NCBI RefSeq assembly: GCF_012489685.1
Contig: NC_080046.1
Coordinates: forward strand, 30,123,881 to 30,187,880
DNA: 64,000 nt
From: Lotus japonicus
Taxonomy: Eukaryota > Streptophyta > Magnoliopsida > Fabales > Fabaceae
Reading direction: 5' to 3'
In this document: piece by piece, positions 54,401 through 64,000 of the stretch
Layout of the letters: each line of letters opens with the position of its first letter
Position numbering within the stretch: the stretch's first letter is position 1
Position numbers and translations under genes: made by a program
Notes under the pieces: generated by a model
What the model saw: only the letters and a program-made list of their open reading frames with translations
What the model was told of the DNA's origin: nothing
The model's database searches: none

Positions 54401-56916
54401 TTTTCAGGATCTCCCAATCCCAAGTCGCTTCCAGAGGATGTCTCGATCCACTAAACAAAATTAAGGCCCGAACCTCGTTCGTCCTATCAAACTTTCTCAA
54501 AACTCTCAAAATAAAATCGGCATGACCTGCCCGCTATTCTCACCATTCAGAATCTCAGATTCCAGTACAGAGCATATTTAAATCATCACAATCAACAACA
54601 TGTCATATATCAATAAATCGCATCATAAACACTTAGCACTTAGCATATAAAGCATGCACCACACATCCTAGATTACCCACATAGCACATAGCATGTAAGA
54701 CAATCTCAAAAACATTCAGTAGATGAATCATCTACATTGTCAGCCGAAGCCTCAGAAAACATTTTCCAATCACACACAATTCCAGTGCATAAACAGTAAA
54801 CAATGTCGAAACATCGACCCTAAGCATTAACTAGAGATTCAGTGAGAAGCCCTCACCTGTAGATTCTCCAGGACGATCTCCTAACACTTGTTCACAATCA
54901 AAGGCTTGCTCCTCTAGGAATTCCTCAAAATCACCTTTAGAGCAAAACCACAGAAATACTATCAGAATCTATCGAAAACTAAGCTATCGATACTTACTAA
55001 GGTTCTTCGAAGTAATCTATACTCTAAGGTACGATAAACTAGCGCGAAAGACAAGTTTTCGGAAAAGGAAATTTTCCTCCTCCCCCCTAATAGGGCTCGG
55101 CCACTTTGTGCAATTATGGGGCTAGATTTTTCTTCGATCAAACTTGGTTCCTATGCTTTCATAAGCCGTAACTAAGGGTATTCTGAACTCGGAAAAATTA
55201 TCGGATCAAAAACTGTCGCAGGGGTATTTTGGTCATGATTTTTAACTTAGAAATTTCAAAACTGAAATCCCAAAAACCAAATTTTGCAGGGACGTTACTA
55301 ACGACGTTTATGATAACTAATCCTACTAACACTAAGCTAAGGCGATAGTTTTTAGCCTAAAGGTTGAAGCTTTACCTCAAAAACTCCAAAAATGGGTATT
55401 TAAGGCTAAAATTGATTCCGGCGGAATTCCGGCGACATAACGGAAAATCTAATCCGGCAGAAGTGATCTTGGGCGCATAAGGAAGAGGTTTAGAATCAGA
55501 AATGAAAGATTCAGGATAGTTTTGCAAAAACCCATAAACTATCCGCTCATAAAACTCTACAGAAAAGCTATGGAAAAAGCGATCAGAGGTAAGGATTAGC
55601 GACTATACCTCGAAGCCTTGAAGTAGCAACTAACGGATCAACGATCAAGCAAGCGATGAACAAAATTCTTCTTCCTTCTTCCTTGTTCTTGGCCGCGGGT
55701 TTGAGGAGAGAAAATGGAGGAAAATTTGAGTTTTTCTTCCTTTCTTTGCTATATATAAAGGTTGGAAATTCGCGGGAAAATGAAAGTTTCGCGAATCTGA
55801 TTTTTCCGGCGTCATTCTCCGTGAATTAATAGATATGTTTTGGCAAAAGAATTCCAAAACTATAAAGAGGTCTCCTTGTATTTTTGGCAACTAAAGCATA
55901 GTCGGTATAAAACTATTTTACCCGATAAGTTGCTTTTTGCATCGAATGTCGGAATAGAAAACTTCCCTCTGAAGAAAGATTGAAATCATCAAGAGAAATG
56001 GGTGTACGCGTGTAGAATATTCATTTGAAGCTCTGAATAGAAAAATTCTTCATCGTCGAGAAATTCTAGGGTTTTGAAATACCAGGGATTCGGTTTCGGC
56101 AAACTTCCGATGATTGGAATCGGACGTTCGTAGATCCTAGAGTTTCGCCTCGAAACGATTGTGATAAGTTCTAACATTTCTCTGAAGATTTTTGGAATTA
56201 ACTTCCGTCGTGCCTAAAAGTGAAAATTAGCTATATACTAGGGTTTCTGACCTAGGTTTAAGCGTAAAACGATCGTGCTATAACTTTTATCGACTTCAAT
56301 ACGAACCTCAGACTTTTCCTGAACTTTCTCCTTCATACATTTATTTCATTTACTAAACTCTTGTTCAGGTTTCCCTTCGCCATGCATCAAACCTACTGGT
56401 GAATAAGAGTTTATTCACTTGGTATAAACTGAAAAACTTGGGCCTTACAATCTTCATCCTAGCAGCGACACTTGCCAGAGGTACATCAGCATCTGAAATT
56501 TCATGGACAGAAGGAGGGGATTTTCTAGACTCCTCTGAAGAGACCTCCTTGTTGTCTTCATTCTCTAGTTTAAAGAACTTGGACGAAGAAGATGCATCCT
56601 GAGATGGTGAATTCTCCTTATCAGACTCACTAGGAACATGAACTTCAGTTTGTGGGACAGATGCTTCAACATCGGCCTCATCATTAGCAAAAGAATCTTC
56701 ATTGGAAACGTCCTCAAACATAGGTGCTTTAGGAATGTTCATGGTTTTGGCACTTGACTTGTACCGCTTTCTGGCAGGGTTTCTTGAATCCTTCGTAGCA
56801 GACGCCTTCTTGGATTGAGTGGAAGATTGCACATTCAAACCCATTACCTTGACTCCATAAGGATTCTTCTCAATCTTACCCTTTATATAATCTTGCTTTC
56901 CAGAGACTTGAGACAT
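51450..56916 (-). CDS. A' envelope-like third ORF, split by solo LTR S3
   Basis: Two open segments, 56916-56450 and 52724-51450, are in register across S3: codons on both sides of the ATCTT duplication keep frame, giving about 579 codons without stop or frameshift before S3 inserted. It starts MSQVSGKQDYIKGKIEKN. An acidic Ser-rich part follows, then a basic patch beside S3 (RRRVPV), KKVKKTVEKKKKIPR, and the conserved domain RKVYVRGRCVTFSPAVI, LGRS, IYRIGTEIPFDFGSLVFAQT. The end is acidic (EEERSE). It is the best-preserved third ORF here, now inactivated by the LTR. An envelope function is by analogy with SIRE1 only. Confidence 0.82.
52728..56449 (-). mobile_element. S3: solo chromovirus LTR (3,722 bp) in the A' envelope-like ORF
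   Basis: Perfect TSD ATCTT at 52723-52727 and 56450-56454. Same family as the E1 LTR: TGTAAGGCCC at 56449, ending GGTGTTACA at 52728. Compared with E1 it lacks about 300 bp within the LTR-encoded ORF, leaving a broken tail (VVLNSDSGDDHAST), and has seven instead of three GCTGCTCCAACAGCAC units. No internal domain remains. Confidence 0.95.
54046..54236 (+). repeat. Minisatellite in S3 (seven units)
   Basis: Units of 26-27 bp with core GCTGCTCCAACAGCAC and an ACAACAAAC-type tail. The E1 LTR has three, interrupted by other sequence (4571-4706), so the array expanded in S3. The Cys/Trp- or Gln/Thr-rich frames here are by-products. Confidence 0.93.
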
Positions 56917-57040
56917 GATGAAATAGTGCAGAGTATGCAAATTCATAGACGTGAAGAAAAATTGAGAGCAAAGAAAGATAAGGGTTACTGAACCAGAAAA
57001 CTTAATCAGTTGTGAGATAGAAAAGTGGTCGTTGGTGATA

Positions 57041-57048
57041 ATTATATA
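57041..57048 (-). promoter_or_regulatory. Candidate TATA box upstream of the A' third ORF
   Basis: TATATAAT on the minus strand, 125 bases before the ATG at 56916 and after the end of pol. A pyrimidine-rich stretch lies between. Weak evidence for a separate mRNA. Confidence 0.3.
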
Positions 57049-57150
57049 GCGATTGATTTGAGGAGAAGCAATCATGATGATGATGTCATAACAACAGTTA
57101 TTGGTAGTTACGAGAAAACTAGCCGTTAGAGCAAGGAGATGCGGTAATTG

Positions 57151-59561
57151 CTATGCTTCTTCAAAGAGGTAAATCCCAAGATTTCCTCTTAACTTCTCAA
57201 AAGTGATAGCATCAAGTGGTTTGGTGAAGATATCCACCAATTGTTTTTCAGTAGGAACATGCTCTAAAGTAATAATTTTGTCTTCAACCAAGTCTCTAAT
57301 GAAGTGGTGTCTGATATCAATGTGCTTGGTCCTGCTATGTTGAATAGGATTTTTGGAAATATTAATAGCATTAAGATTGTCACAATACAATGTCATGACA
57401 TCTTGCTTGAATTCATACTCCTTTAGCATTTGTTTCATCCATATGAGTTGAGTGCAGCTACTCCTAGCAGCAATATATTCAGCTTCAGCAGTTGACAAAG
57501 AAACACAATTTTGCTTCTTGCTAAACCAAGAAATCAAGTTATTCCCTAAGTAGAAACAACCTCCAGATGTGCTTTTCCTATCATCAGCACTTCCAGCCCA
57601 ATCTGCGTCACAATAACCAACAAGAGTAGAATTCTTATCATGTGTATGGAGAATACCATAATCACATGTACCATTAACGTATTTGATTATTCTCTTCACT
57701 TGCAAGAGATGACTAGTCTTTGGAGCAGCTTGATATCTAGCACAAGCACCTACAACAAAGGTGATGTCTGGCCTGCTAGCAGTAAGATACAAAAGACTAC
57801 CAATCATACTTCTATATAAGCTTTGATCAACATCATCTCCTTGTTCATCCTTAGATAACTTGATATGAGTCGCAGCAGGAGTCCTTTTGTGACCGACCTT
57901 TTCTAGCCCAAACTTCTTGACAATACCTCTAGCATACTTGCTTTGTGATATGAACAAAGAGTCTTCCATTTGCTTAACCTGAAGCCCCAAGAAATAATTC
58001 AACTCTCCTACCAAACTCATTTCAAATTCAGATTTCATTTGTTGAACGAAATGCTCCACCATCGTGTTCGACATTCCACCAAACACTATATCATCCACAT
58101 ATATATGTGCTATCATGAGCTTGCCTTTGTCATTCTTTACAAACAGGGTCTTGTCTATACCTCCCTTGCAATAGCCATTGCTGACAAGAAATTCAGTAAG
58201 TCTTTCATACCATGCCCTTGGAGCCTGTTTCAATCCATACAGAGCCTTCTTCAGCTTGTACACATGATCTGGATGATGAGGATCTATGAATCCTTTGGGT
58301 TGTTCAACATAAACATCGTCACTCAGGTATCCATTCAGAAAAGCACTCTTGACATCCATTTGATAGAGTCTAAACTTTAAAAGACATGCAACTCTCAGTA
58401 AGAGCCTTATAGATTCTAGTCTAGCCACTGGAGCAAAAGTTTCATCAAAATCCACTCATTCTATCTTAGTGTAGCCTTGAGCAACCAACCTTGCTTTGTT
58501 TCTAGTAACCACTCCATTCTCATCTGACTTGTTCTTGAAAATCCATTTAGTACCAATGATGTTTACTCCTTCAGGCCTTGAGATAAGATCCCAAACTTCA
58601 TTCCTTCTGAATTGATCAAGCTCTTCCTGCATAGCATTTATCCAGTATTCATCAGTCAGTGCTTCCTTGATATTTTTGGGTTCAATTTTTGAGATGAAGC
58701 AACAATCAGCAATGAAATTTTTTGATCTGGTAGTAACTCCTTCCTTAGGATCACCAATAATGTTTTCTTGAGGGTGATTCTTCTGAATTCTAATAGATGG
58801 GGCTTTATTTGACACAATCACTTTATCTTCTTGTTCATCTGCACTAGTATCAGATTCATTGTCGAGAGCAATAGGTGGGACATCGGCTTGGACATCATCA
58901 TCTTCACTCACATTTGTCTCAGCTATTTTACTTGGTACATCATCTATAGTAACATTGACAGATTCCATCATAACCTTTGTACGAGAGTTATACACTCTGT
59001 AAGCCTTACTATTTGTTGAGTATCCCATGAAAATACCTTCATCACTCTTGGGATCAAGCTTCCTTCTTGGTTTACGATCAGCCAGAATATAACATTTACT
59101 CCCAAAGATATGGAAATATTTCACAGTAGGCTTCCTTCCTTTCCAGATTTCATACAGAGTAGATGAGGTTCCTGCTCTAATTGTTACTCTGTTGTGGATA
59201 TAGCACGCAATACTCATTGCTTCAGCCCAGAATTTCTTGGGAATCTTTCTTGCATGTAGCATCACCCTGATAGATTCTTGAAGAGTTCTATTTTTCCTTT
59301 CAACAATACCATTTTGCTGAGGAGTGATGGGGGCTGAGAACTCATGACTTATTCCTTCTGAGCCACAGAAATCAGAGAATTTTGAGTTCTCAAACTCTCT
59401 TCCATGATCACTTCTGATTCTTATTACAGCACTACTTTGCTCAGTTTGAAGCTTCATACATAGTCTCTTGAATATCTTAAAAGTCTCAGACTTTTCTTTC
59501 ATGAAGTCAATCCAAGTGTACCAAGAAAAGTCATCAACACAAACAAAAACATATTTTTTGC
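57151..59561 (-). pseudogene. A' pol: integrase core, RT, RNase H
   Basis: From 59561: [46 protein letters not shown] (integrase catalytic Asp and Glu present), an acidic linker, the RT with [42 protein letters not shown] and the intact YVDDIVFGG, then RNase H (CDADWAGSADDRKSTSGG, LSTAEAEYIAA, LYCDNLNAIN, ADIFTKPLD as VDIFTKPLD), ending at 57151. The only visible defect is one TGA at 58456-58458, before VDFDETFAP; the upstream part is cut off by E. Confidence 0.92.
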
Positions 59562-60773
59562 TGTAAGATCAAGTTTTGATCAAGTAGTACAACTTTATGT
59601 TTTGATGATTACAAGTTAACATTTTAGTATGAACAATTATGGTACTCTAACGTGTTTTCTGAGTGTGCTCTTAACAGGCTCTGACCTTAATATAATCTCA
59701 CACAAATCAGAAGCACTTTGCTTAAAGAGTGACCCTAGCAACGCTTTCGCAATCTCTATGTTCAATCTGAACAGTAGAAAAGCTTCAGAAGATATGAAGT
59801 CAATCAAGCTCTGATATGGACTCAGCTCACTTGAAGTTCTGAAGATCCAGACGTTCTGACAACTCAGACACTCTGAAGGTTCAGAAGTTCTGATGGTGTA
59901 GAAGACTCTAAAGATCCAGAAGCTGAAAAGTGAAGACTCTGAAGTCCAGAAGCAAACTGGCTCTGAAGACCAAGTACTTCTCCTCTGAGTTCAGAATCAG
60001 AAGGTACAACGGTCAGAGGATCCATGCTTCCCTCTGACTCTGATCAACAAGCTTCACAAGTTCCAACACGAAGCATTCCTCTAATCAGAAGTCAACAAGG
60101 TTAAAGGTCACGTCACTATCCAAAGTACAAAAGCAAGTGTACTATCCTGACGACCTAACCTAACATTCTCAGCCACAACAGAAGCTGGAAATCCCAGATC
60201 TGCCCTCCAACGGTAGCATTCCCATGCAATGTTCAAACCCTAATCGTTGGAGTATATATAGAGGGTGAAGACTGAAAGATGATGTTGGGAAAAACTTATA
60301 CGCGCAAGCACTATTCAAATCTTCTAAGCAATCTTTCTTCATCGAATTCATTGTGTTTACTACAAGCTTTTCAGAAGCAATTTCTTTGTAAACAAAATTC
60401 TCTAAATAGTTGTTTAGTTTACCTTTAGGAGATCAAGGTTGATCAGATCCTAGAGAAGACTAAGAGAGTGAATCTTAGTGTGAGCTAAGTCAGTGTATTG
60501 TTAGTCACTTGTAGGTTTCAAGTGCAGTTGTAACAAATCTCTGATTAGTGAATTGCGTTCATTCTAAGAAGGAAGAAATCACCTTAACGGGTGGACTGGA
60601 CTAGCTTGAGTGATTCATCAAGTGAACCAGGATAAAATCCTTGTGTGCTTTTCTCATCTCTTATCTTAAGCACTTTACTTGTGTCTTGAAAGATTTGTTA
60701 AAATCTTAAGTGGGAAGTTTTATTCTGAAAACGCTATTCAAACCCCCTCTTTCTATCGTTTTTCATACCTTCA
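59562..60773 (+). repeat. E 5' LTR (1,212 bp)
   Basis: TGTAAGATCAAG to CATACCTTCA. TATATATA at 60253-60260. Collinear with B and F LTRs, with more differences from B than the two B LTRs have from each other. Confidence 0.93.
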
Positions 60774-60775
60774 AT

Positions 60776-60787
60776 TGGTATCAGAGC
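60776..60787 (+). promoter_or_regulatory. E primer binding site (tRNA-iMet)
   Basis: Exact TGGTATCAGAGC two bases after the LTR end. Confidence 0.93.
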
Positions 60788-60845
60788 GCAAGTTCTGATT
60801 ACCACACCTAACAGTGTTCAGTGATCCGGGCCGGTGTAAAAAACA

Positions 60846-61274
60846 ATGGCTACCACCAGTGAAATGCAAAAAGATGGTTACAATGCAAAGCCTCCCATGT
60901 TCGATGGTCAAAGGTTTGAATACTGGAAAGACAGAATTGAAAGTTTCTTTCTGGGCTTCGACGCGGATCTCTGGGATATCATTGTGGATGGCTATGAGCG
61001 TCCAGTTGATGCTGATGGCAAGAAGATCTCTAGATCAGAGATGACTGCTGAGCAAAAGAAGCTTTACTCACAGCCCCACAAAGCTAGAGCTATTCTTCTT
61101 AGTGCTATTTCCTATGAAGAGTACCAGAAGATTACAGATCGTGAGTTTGCCAAGGGTATCTTTGAATCCTTGAAAATGTCCCATGAAGGAAACAAGAAAG
61201 TGAAAGAATCAAAGGCGCTGTCCTTGATCCAGAAGGATGAATCCTTCATCATGGAACCTAACGAGTCCATTGAG
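60846..61274 (+). pseudogene. gag: E Gag N-terminus, truncated by F
   Basis: 143 codons open from ATG: MATTSEMQKDGYNAKPPMF, YWKDRIESFFLGFDADLWDI, YEEYQKITDREFAKGIFESL, ending PNESIE. This is the copia Gag N-terminal and UBN2-type region, almost identical to the F Gag. It is interrupted after the GAG codon by the F LTR, with TTGAG as the probable target duplication (61270-61274). Confidence 0.9.
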
Positions 61275-62491
61275 TGTAAGATCAAGTTTTGATCTAGTAG
61301 TACAACTCTATGTTTTGATGATTACAAGTTAACCTTTTGATATGAACAATTGTGGTACTCTAACGTGTTTTTCTGAGTGTGCTGTTTACAGGCTCTGACC
61401 CTGACTCAATTTCACACAAATCAGAAGCACTGTGTATAAAGGGTAACCCAAGCAACGCTTTCGCATTCACCATGTTCAGTATGAACAGTGGAAAAGCTTC
61501 AGAAGATCTGAAGCTATACAAACTCTGATGAGGACTCAGTCGCTAGAAGCTCTGATGATCCAGAAGTTCTGACAACCAAGAAACACTGAAGGTTCAGATG
61601 TTCTGATGGTGTAGAAGACTCTGAAGATCCAGAAGCTGAATAGTGGAAACTCTGAAGTCCAGAAGCAAGAAACTCTGAAGGCCATGTTCTTCCCTCTGAG
61701 TTCAGAATCAGAAGATACAATGGTCAGAGGATCTGTGCTTTCCCTCTGACTCTGATCAACCGGCTTCACAAGTTCCAATACGAAGCATTCCTCTGATCAG
61801 AAGTCTCCTAGGTTTAAAGGTCGCGTCGCTATCCAAGTACAAAAGCATATGTACTATCCTGACGACCTACCTAACAGTCTCAGACACAGCAGAAGCTGGA
61901 TTTTCCAGAACTGCCCTCCAACGGTAGCATTTCCATGCAACGCTCAACCCTAATCCTTGGAGTATATATAGAGGCTGAAGATTGAAAGAAGCGGCTAGAA
62001 GATAAGAAACTAAGAAGCAACACACGCGCAAGACATTCAAAATATTCTAAGCTTTCTTTCATCCTGTAATTTATTTAGTTTACACTCAGCTTATTCAGAA
62101 GCAAACCCTTGTAAACACCAACCTCAAACAGTTGTTTGATTTTCCTTTAGGAGATCAAGGTTGATCGGATCCTAGAGAAGACTAAGAGAGTGAATCTTAG
62201 TGATAGCTAAGTCAGTGTAATTGTTAGTCACTTGTAGGTTTCAAGTGCAGTTGTAACTCTTACCTGATTAGTGGATTGCCTTCATTCTAAGAAGGAAGAA
62301 ATCACCTTAACGGGTGGACTGGAGTAGCTTGAGTGATTTATCAAGTGAACCAGGATAAAATCCTTGTGTGCTATTCTATCTCTATCTTTTGCACTTAGTT
62401 CTCGAAAAGATTTGTTAAAATCTTTAAGGTGGTAGTTTTGTACTGAAAACGTTATTCAAACCCCCCCTTTCTACCGTTTTTCATACCTTCA
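61275..62491 (+). repeat. F 5' LTR (1,217 bp)
   Basis: TGTAAGATCAAG to CATACCTTCA. TATATATA at 61963-61970. A U3 with TCTGAAG/CAGAAG words at 61510-61700. Confidence 0.94.
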
Positions 62492-62493
62492 AT

Positions 62494-62505
62494 TGGTATC
62501 AGAGC
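62494..62505 (+). promoter_or_regulatory. F primer binding site (tRNA-iMet)
   Basis: Exact TGGTATCAGAGC two bases after the LTR end. Confidence 0.94.
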
Positions 62506-62563
62506 GCAAGTTCTGATTACCACACCTAACAGTGTTCAGTGATCCGGGCCGGTGTGAAAAACA

Positions 62564-64000
62564 ATGGCTGCCACCACCAGTGAAACTCAAAGAGATGGTT
62601 ACAACGCAAAGCCTCCTATGTTCGATGGTCAAAGGTTCGAATATTGGAAAGACAGACTGGAAAGTTTCTTTCTGGGTTTCGATGCAGATCTCTGGGATAT
62701 TATTGTGGATGGCTATGAGCGTCCAGTTGATGCAGATGGCAAAAAGATCCCAAGGTCAGAGATGTCTGCAGATCAAAAGAAGCTGTACTCACAACATCAT
62801 AAAGCAAGAGCAATTCTTCTAAGTGCTATCTCCTATGAGGAGTACCAGAAGATTACAGATCGTGAGTTTGCTAAAGGCATTTTTGATTCTCTGAAGATGT
62901 CTCATGAAGGAAACAAGAAAGTCAAAGAATCAAAGGCATTGTCTTTGATCCAAAAGTATGAATCCTTCATCATGGAGCCAAATGAGTCCATTGAAGAAAT
63001 GTTCTCCAGATTTCAACTGCTTGTAGCTGGCATACGTCCTCTCAACAAGAGCTACACAACAAAAGATCACGTCATAAGGGTCATCAGGTGTCTTCCTGAA
63101 AGTTGGATGCCTTTGGTGACTTCAATAGAGCTCACGAGAGATGTTGAGAATATGAGTTTAGAAGAACTCATCAGCATTTTGAAATGCCATGAGCTGAAGC
63201 GCTCAGAGATGCAAGATCTGAGGAAAAAGTCCATAGCCTTGAAATCCAAATCTGAAAAGGCTAAGGTTGAGAAGTCAAAGGCTCTTCAAGCTGAAGAAGA
63301 AGAATCTGAAGAAGCATCAGAAGATTCTGATGAAGATGAGCTGACTCTGATCTCCAAGAGACTCAACCGCATCTGGAAGCACAGGCAGAGCAAGTTCAAA
63401 GGCTCTGGAAAGGCAAGAGGAAAGTCTGAATCCTCAGGTCAGAAGAAGTCATCAATCAAGGAAGTCACTTGCTTTGAGTGCAAAGAATCAGGGCACTACA
63501 AAAGTGACTGTCCAAAATTGAAGAAGGACAAGAAGCCAAAGAAGCACTTCAAGACCAAGAAGAGTCTGATGGTGACATTCGATGAATCAGAGTCAGAGGA
63601 TGTTGACTCTGATGGTGAAGTCCAAGGACTCATGGCTATTGTCAAAGACAAAGGAACAGAGTCAAAGGAAGCTGTTGACTCTGACTCAGAATCAGAAGGA
63701 GATCCAGACTCTGACGATGAAAATGAGGTATTTGCTTCTTTCTCTACCTCTGAACTGAAACATGCTTTGTCTGATATCATGGATAAGTATAACTCCTTGT
63801 TGTCTAAGCATAAGAAGCTGAAAAAGAACTTATCTGCTGTTTCTAAAACTCCTTCTGAACATGAGAAAATCATATCTGATTTGAAAAATGATAACCATGC
63901 TTTAGTTAATTCTAACTCTGTGCTTAAGAATCAAATTGCAAAGTTAGAAGAAGTTATTGCCTGCGATGCCTCTGATAGTAAGCATGAATCTAAGTATGAA
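62564..64000 (+). CDS. gag: F Gag (copia), open to window end
   Basis: 479 codons from ATG without a stop to the edge. N-terminal Gag/UBN2 region (YWKDRLESFFLGFDADLWDI; EEMFSRFQLLVAGIRPL; HVIRVIRCLPESWMPLVTSI), an acidic and basic linker (SEEASEDSDEDE, then KGSGKARGKSESS), one CCHC zinc knuckle CFECKESGHYKSDC at about residues 304-317, then a Ser/Asp/Glu-rich tail and a predicted coiled coil (DKYNSLLSKHKKLKKNLSAV). A long tail after the knuckle is usual in SIRE-type Gag. Gag forms the particle and packages RNA; protease and pol would follow outside. Confidence 0.93.
   Translation, partial: MAATTSETQRDGYNAKPPMFDGQRFEYWKDRLESFFLGFDADLWDIIVDGYERPVDADGKKIPRSEMSADQKKLYSQHHKARAILLSAISYEEYQKITDREFAKGIFDSLKMSHEGNKKVKESKALSLIQKYESFIMEPNESIEEMFSRFQLLVAGIRPLNKSYTTKDHVIRVIRCLPESWMPLVTSIELTRDVENMSLEELISILKCHELKRSEMQDLRKKSIALKSKSEKAKVEKSKALQAEEEESEEASEDSDEDELTLISKRLNRIWKHRQSKFKGSGKARGKSESSGQKKSSIKEVTCFECKESGHYKSDCPKLKKDKKPKKHFKTKKSLMVTFDESESEDVDSDGEVQGLMAIVKDKGTESKEAVDSDSESEGDPDSDDENEVFASFSTSELKHALSDIMDKYNSLLSKHKKLKKNLSAVSKTPSEHEKIISDLKNDNHALVNSNSVLKNQIAKLEEVIACDASDSKHESKYE

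Larger units (their letters stand above)
50095..59561 (-). mobile_element. A': SIRE-type copia element, minus strand (same family as A)
   Basis: In element direction: integrase (from 59561, interrupted upstream by E), RT, RNase H (to 57151), spacer, envelope-like ORF (56916-51450, with S3 inside), spacer with purine tract, 3' LTR (50936-50095). Gag, protease and 5' LTR would lie beyond E and F, outside the window. It is better preserved than A: pol has one stop and the envelope-like ORF none apart from S3. Confidence 0.9.
59562..61274 (+). mobile_element. E: copia element (B family) inserted in the A' integrase, cut by F
   Basis: 5' LTR 59562-60773, primer site, and gag up to 61274, where F interrupts. 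The rest would follow F, outside the window. Left flank TTTGC (59557-59561) would be its duplication; the partner is not visible. Confidence 0.9.
61275..64000 (+). mobile_element. F: copia element (B family), youngest layer, right part outside window
   Basis: 5' LTR, exact primer site and an uninterrupted gag that runs off the right edge. It inserted into E, which inserted into A', which lies against T1, so F is the last in this chain. Confidence 0.93.

Overview
The window is a nested LTR-retrotransposon block from a plant nuclear genome. The evidence is chromovirus and SIRE-type retroelements, tRNA-iMet and tRNA-Asp primer sites, hAT, CACTA and Helitron remnants, and a broken intron-containing host gene. 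The SIRE-type copia elements with an envelope-like third ORF fit a eudicot, and a papilionoid legume is my best guess. That species guess is inference. No rRNA, tRNA, CRISPR or bacterial-type operon was seen.

Left part (1-17868). E1 is a minus-strand chromovirus (Ty3/gypsy, Tekay/Del-like) cut by the left edge, with a well-preserved gag-protease-RT frame and a 4.0-kb LTR at 2935-6951. It abuts a broken host gene resembling the KELP/PC4 transcriptional coactivator. An exon of that gene is also split by a 5.3-kb solo LTR, S1 (7956-13276), with a perfect 5-bp target duplication. Then come a CACTA end, AT-rich and GGT-rich low-complexity DNA, an LTR-promoter-like fragment, a Helitron-like 3' end and an RNase H-domain pseudogene.

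Middle part (17869-48805). A is a plus-strand SIRE-type copia element, greatly lengthened by insertions. Chromovirus G (18405-30117) lies in the A integrase; its 3' LTR holds a hAT MITE with an ATT microsatellite and solo LTR S2. Copia element B (31898-39488, TSD CTTTA) lies in the A reverse transcriptase. Copia element C (42420-47382, minus, TSD GCCTT) lies downstream of the A envelope-like ORF; its interior is replaced by an Athila-type LTR fragment (T2) and a chromovirus LTR fragment (S4).

Right part (48806-64000). An Athila-type LTR with a tRNA-Asp primer site (T1) is followed by A', a minus-strand relative of A. The A' envelope-like ORF is interrupted only by solo LTR S3 (52728-56449, TSD ATCTT). 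Copia element E enters the A' integrase, and F, of the same family, enters the E gag. The F gag is open to the right edge, so F looks youngest.

The most interesting signals are: (1) a small ORF encoded inside the LTR of two divergent chromoviruses (3422-3952 minus; 29208-29753 plus), with alignable residues and similar hydrophobic-acidic tails; (2) an intact 130-codon antisense ORF with its own TATA box between the envelope-like ORF and 3' LTR of B; (3) the A' envelope-like ORF, with no stop or frameshift apart from the solo LTR; (4) insertion of two unrelated retroelements at exactly the same homologous codon position of two copia integrase genes.
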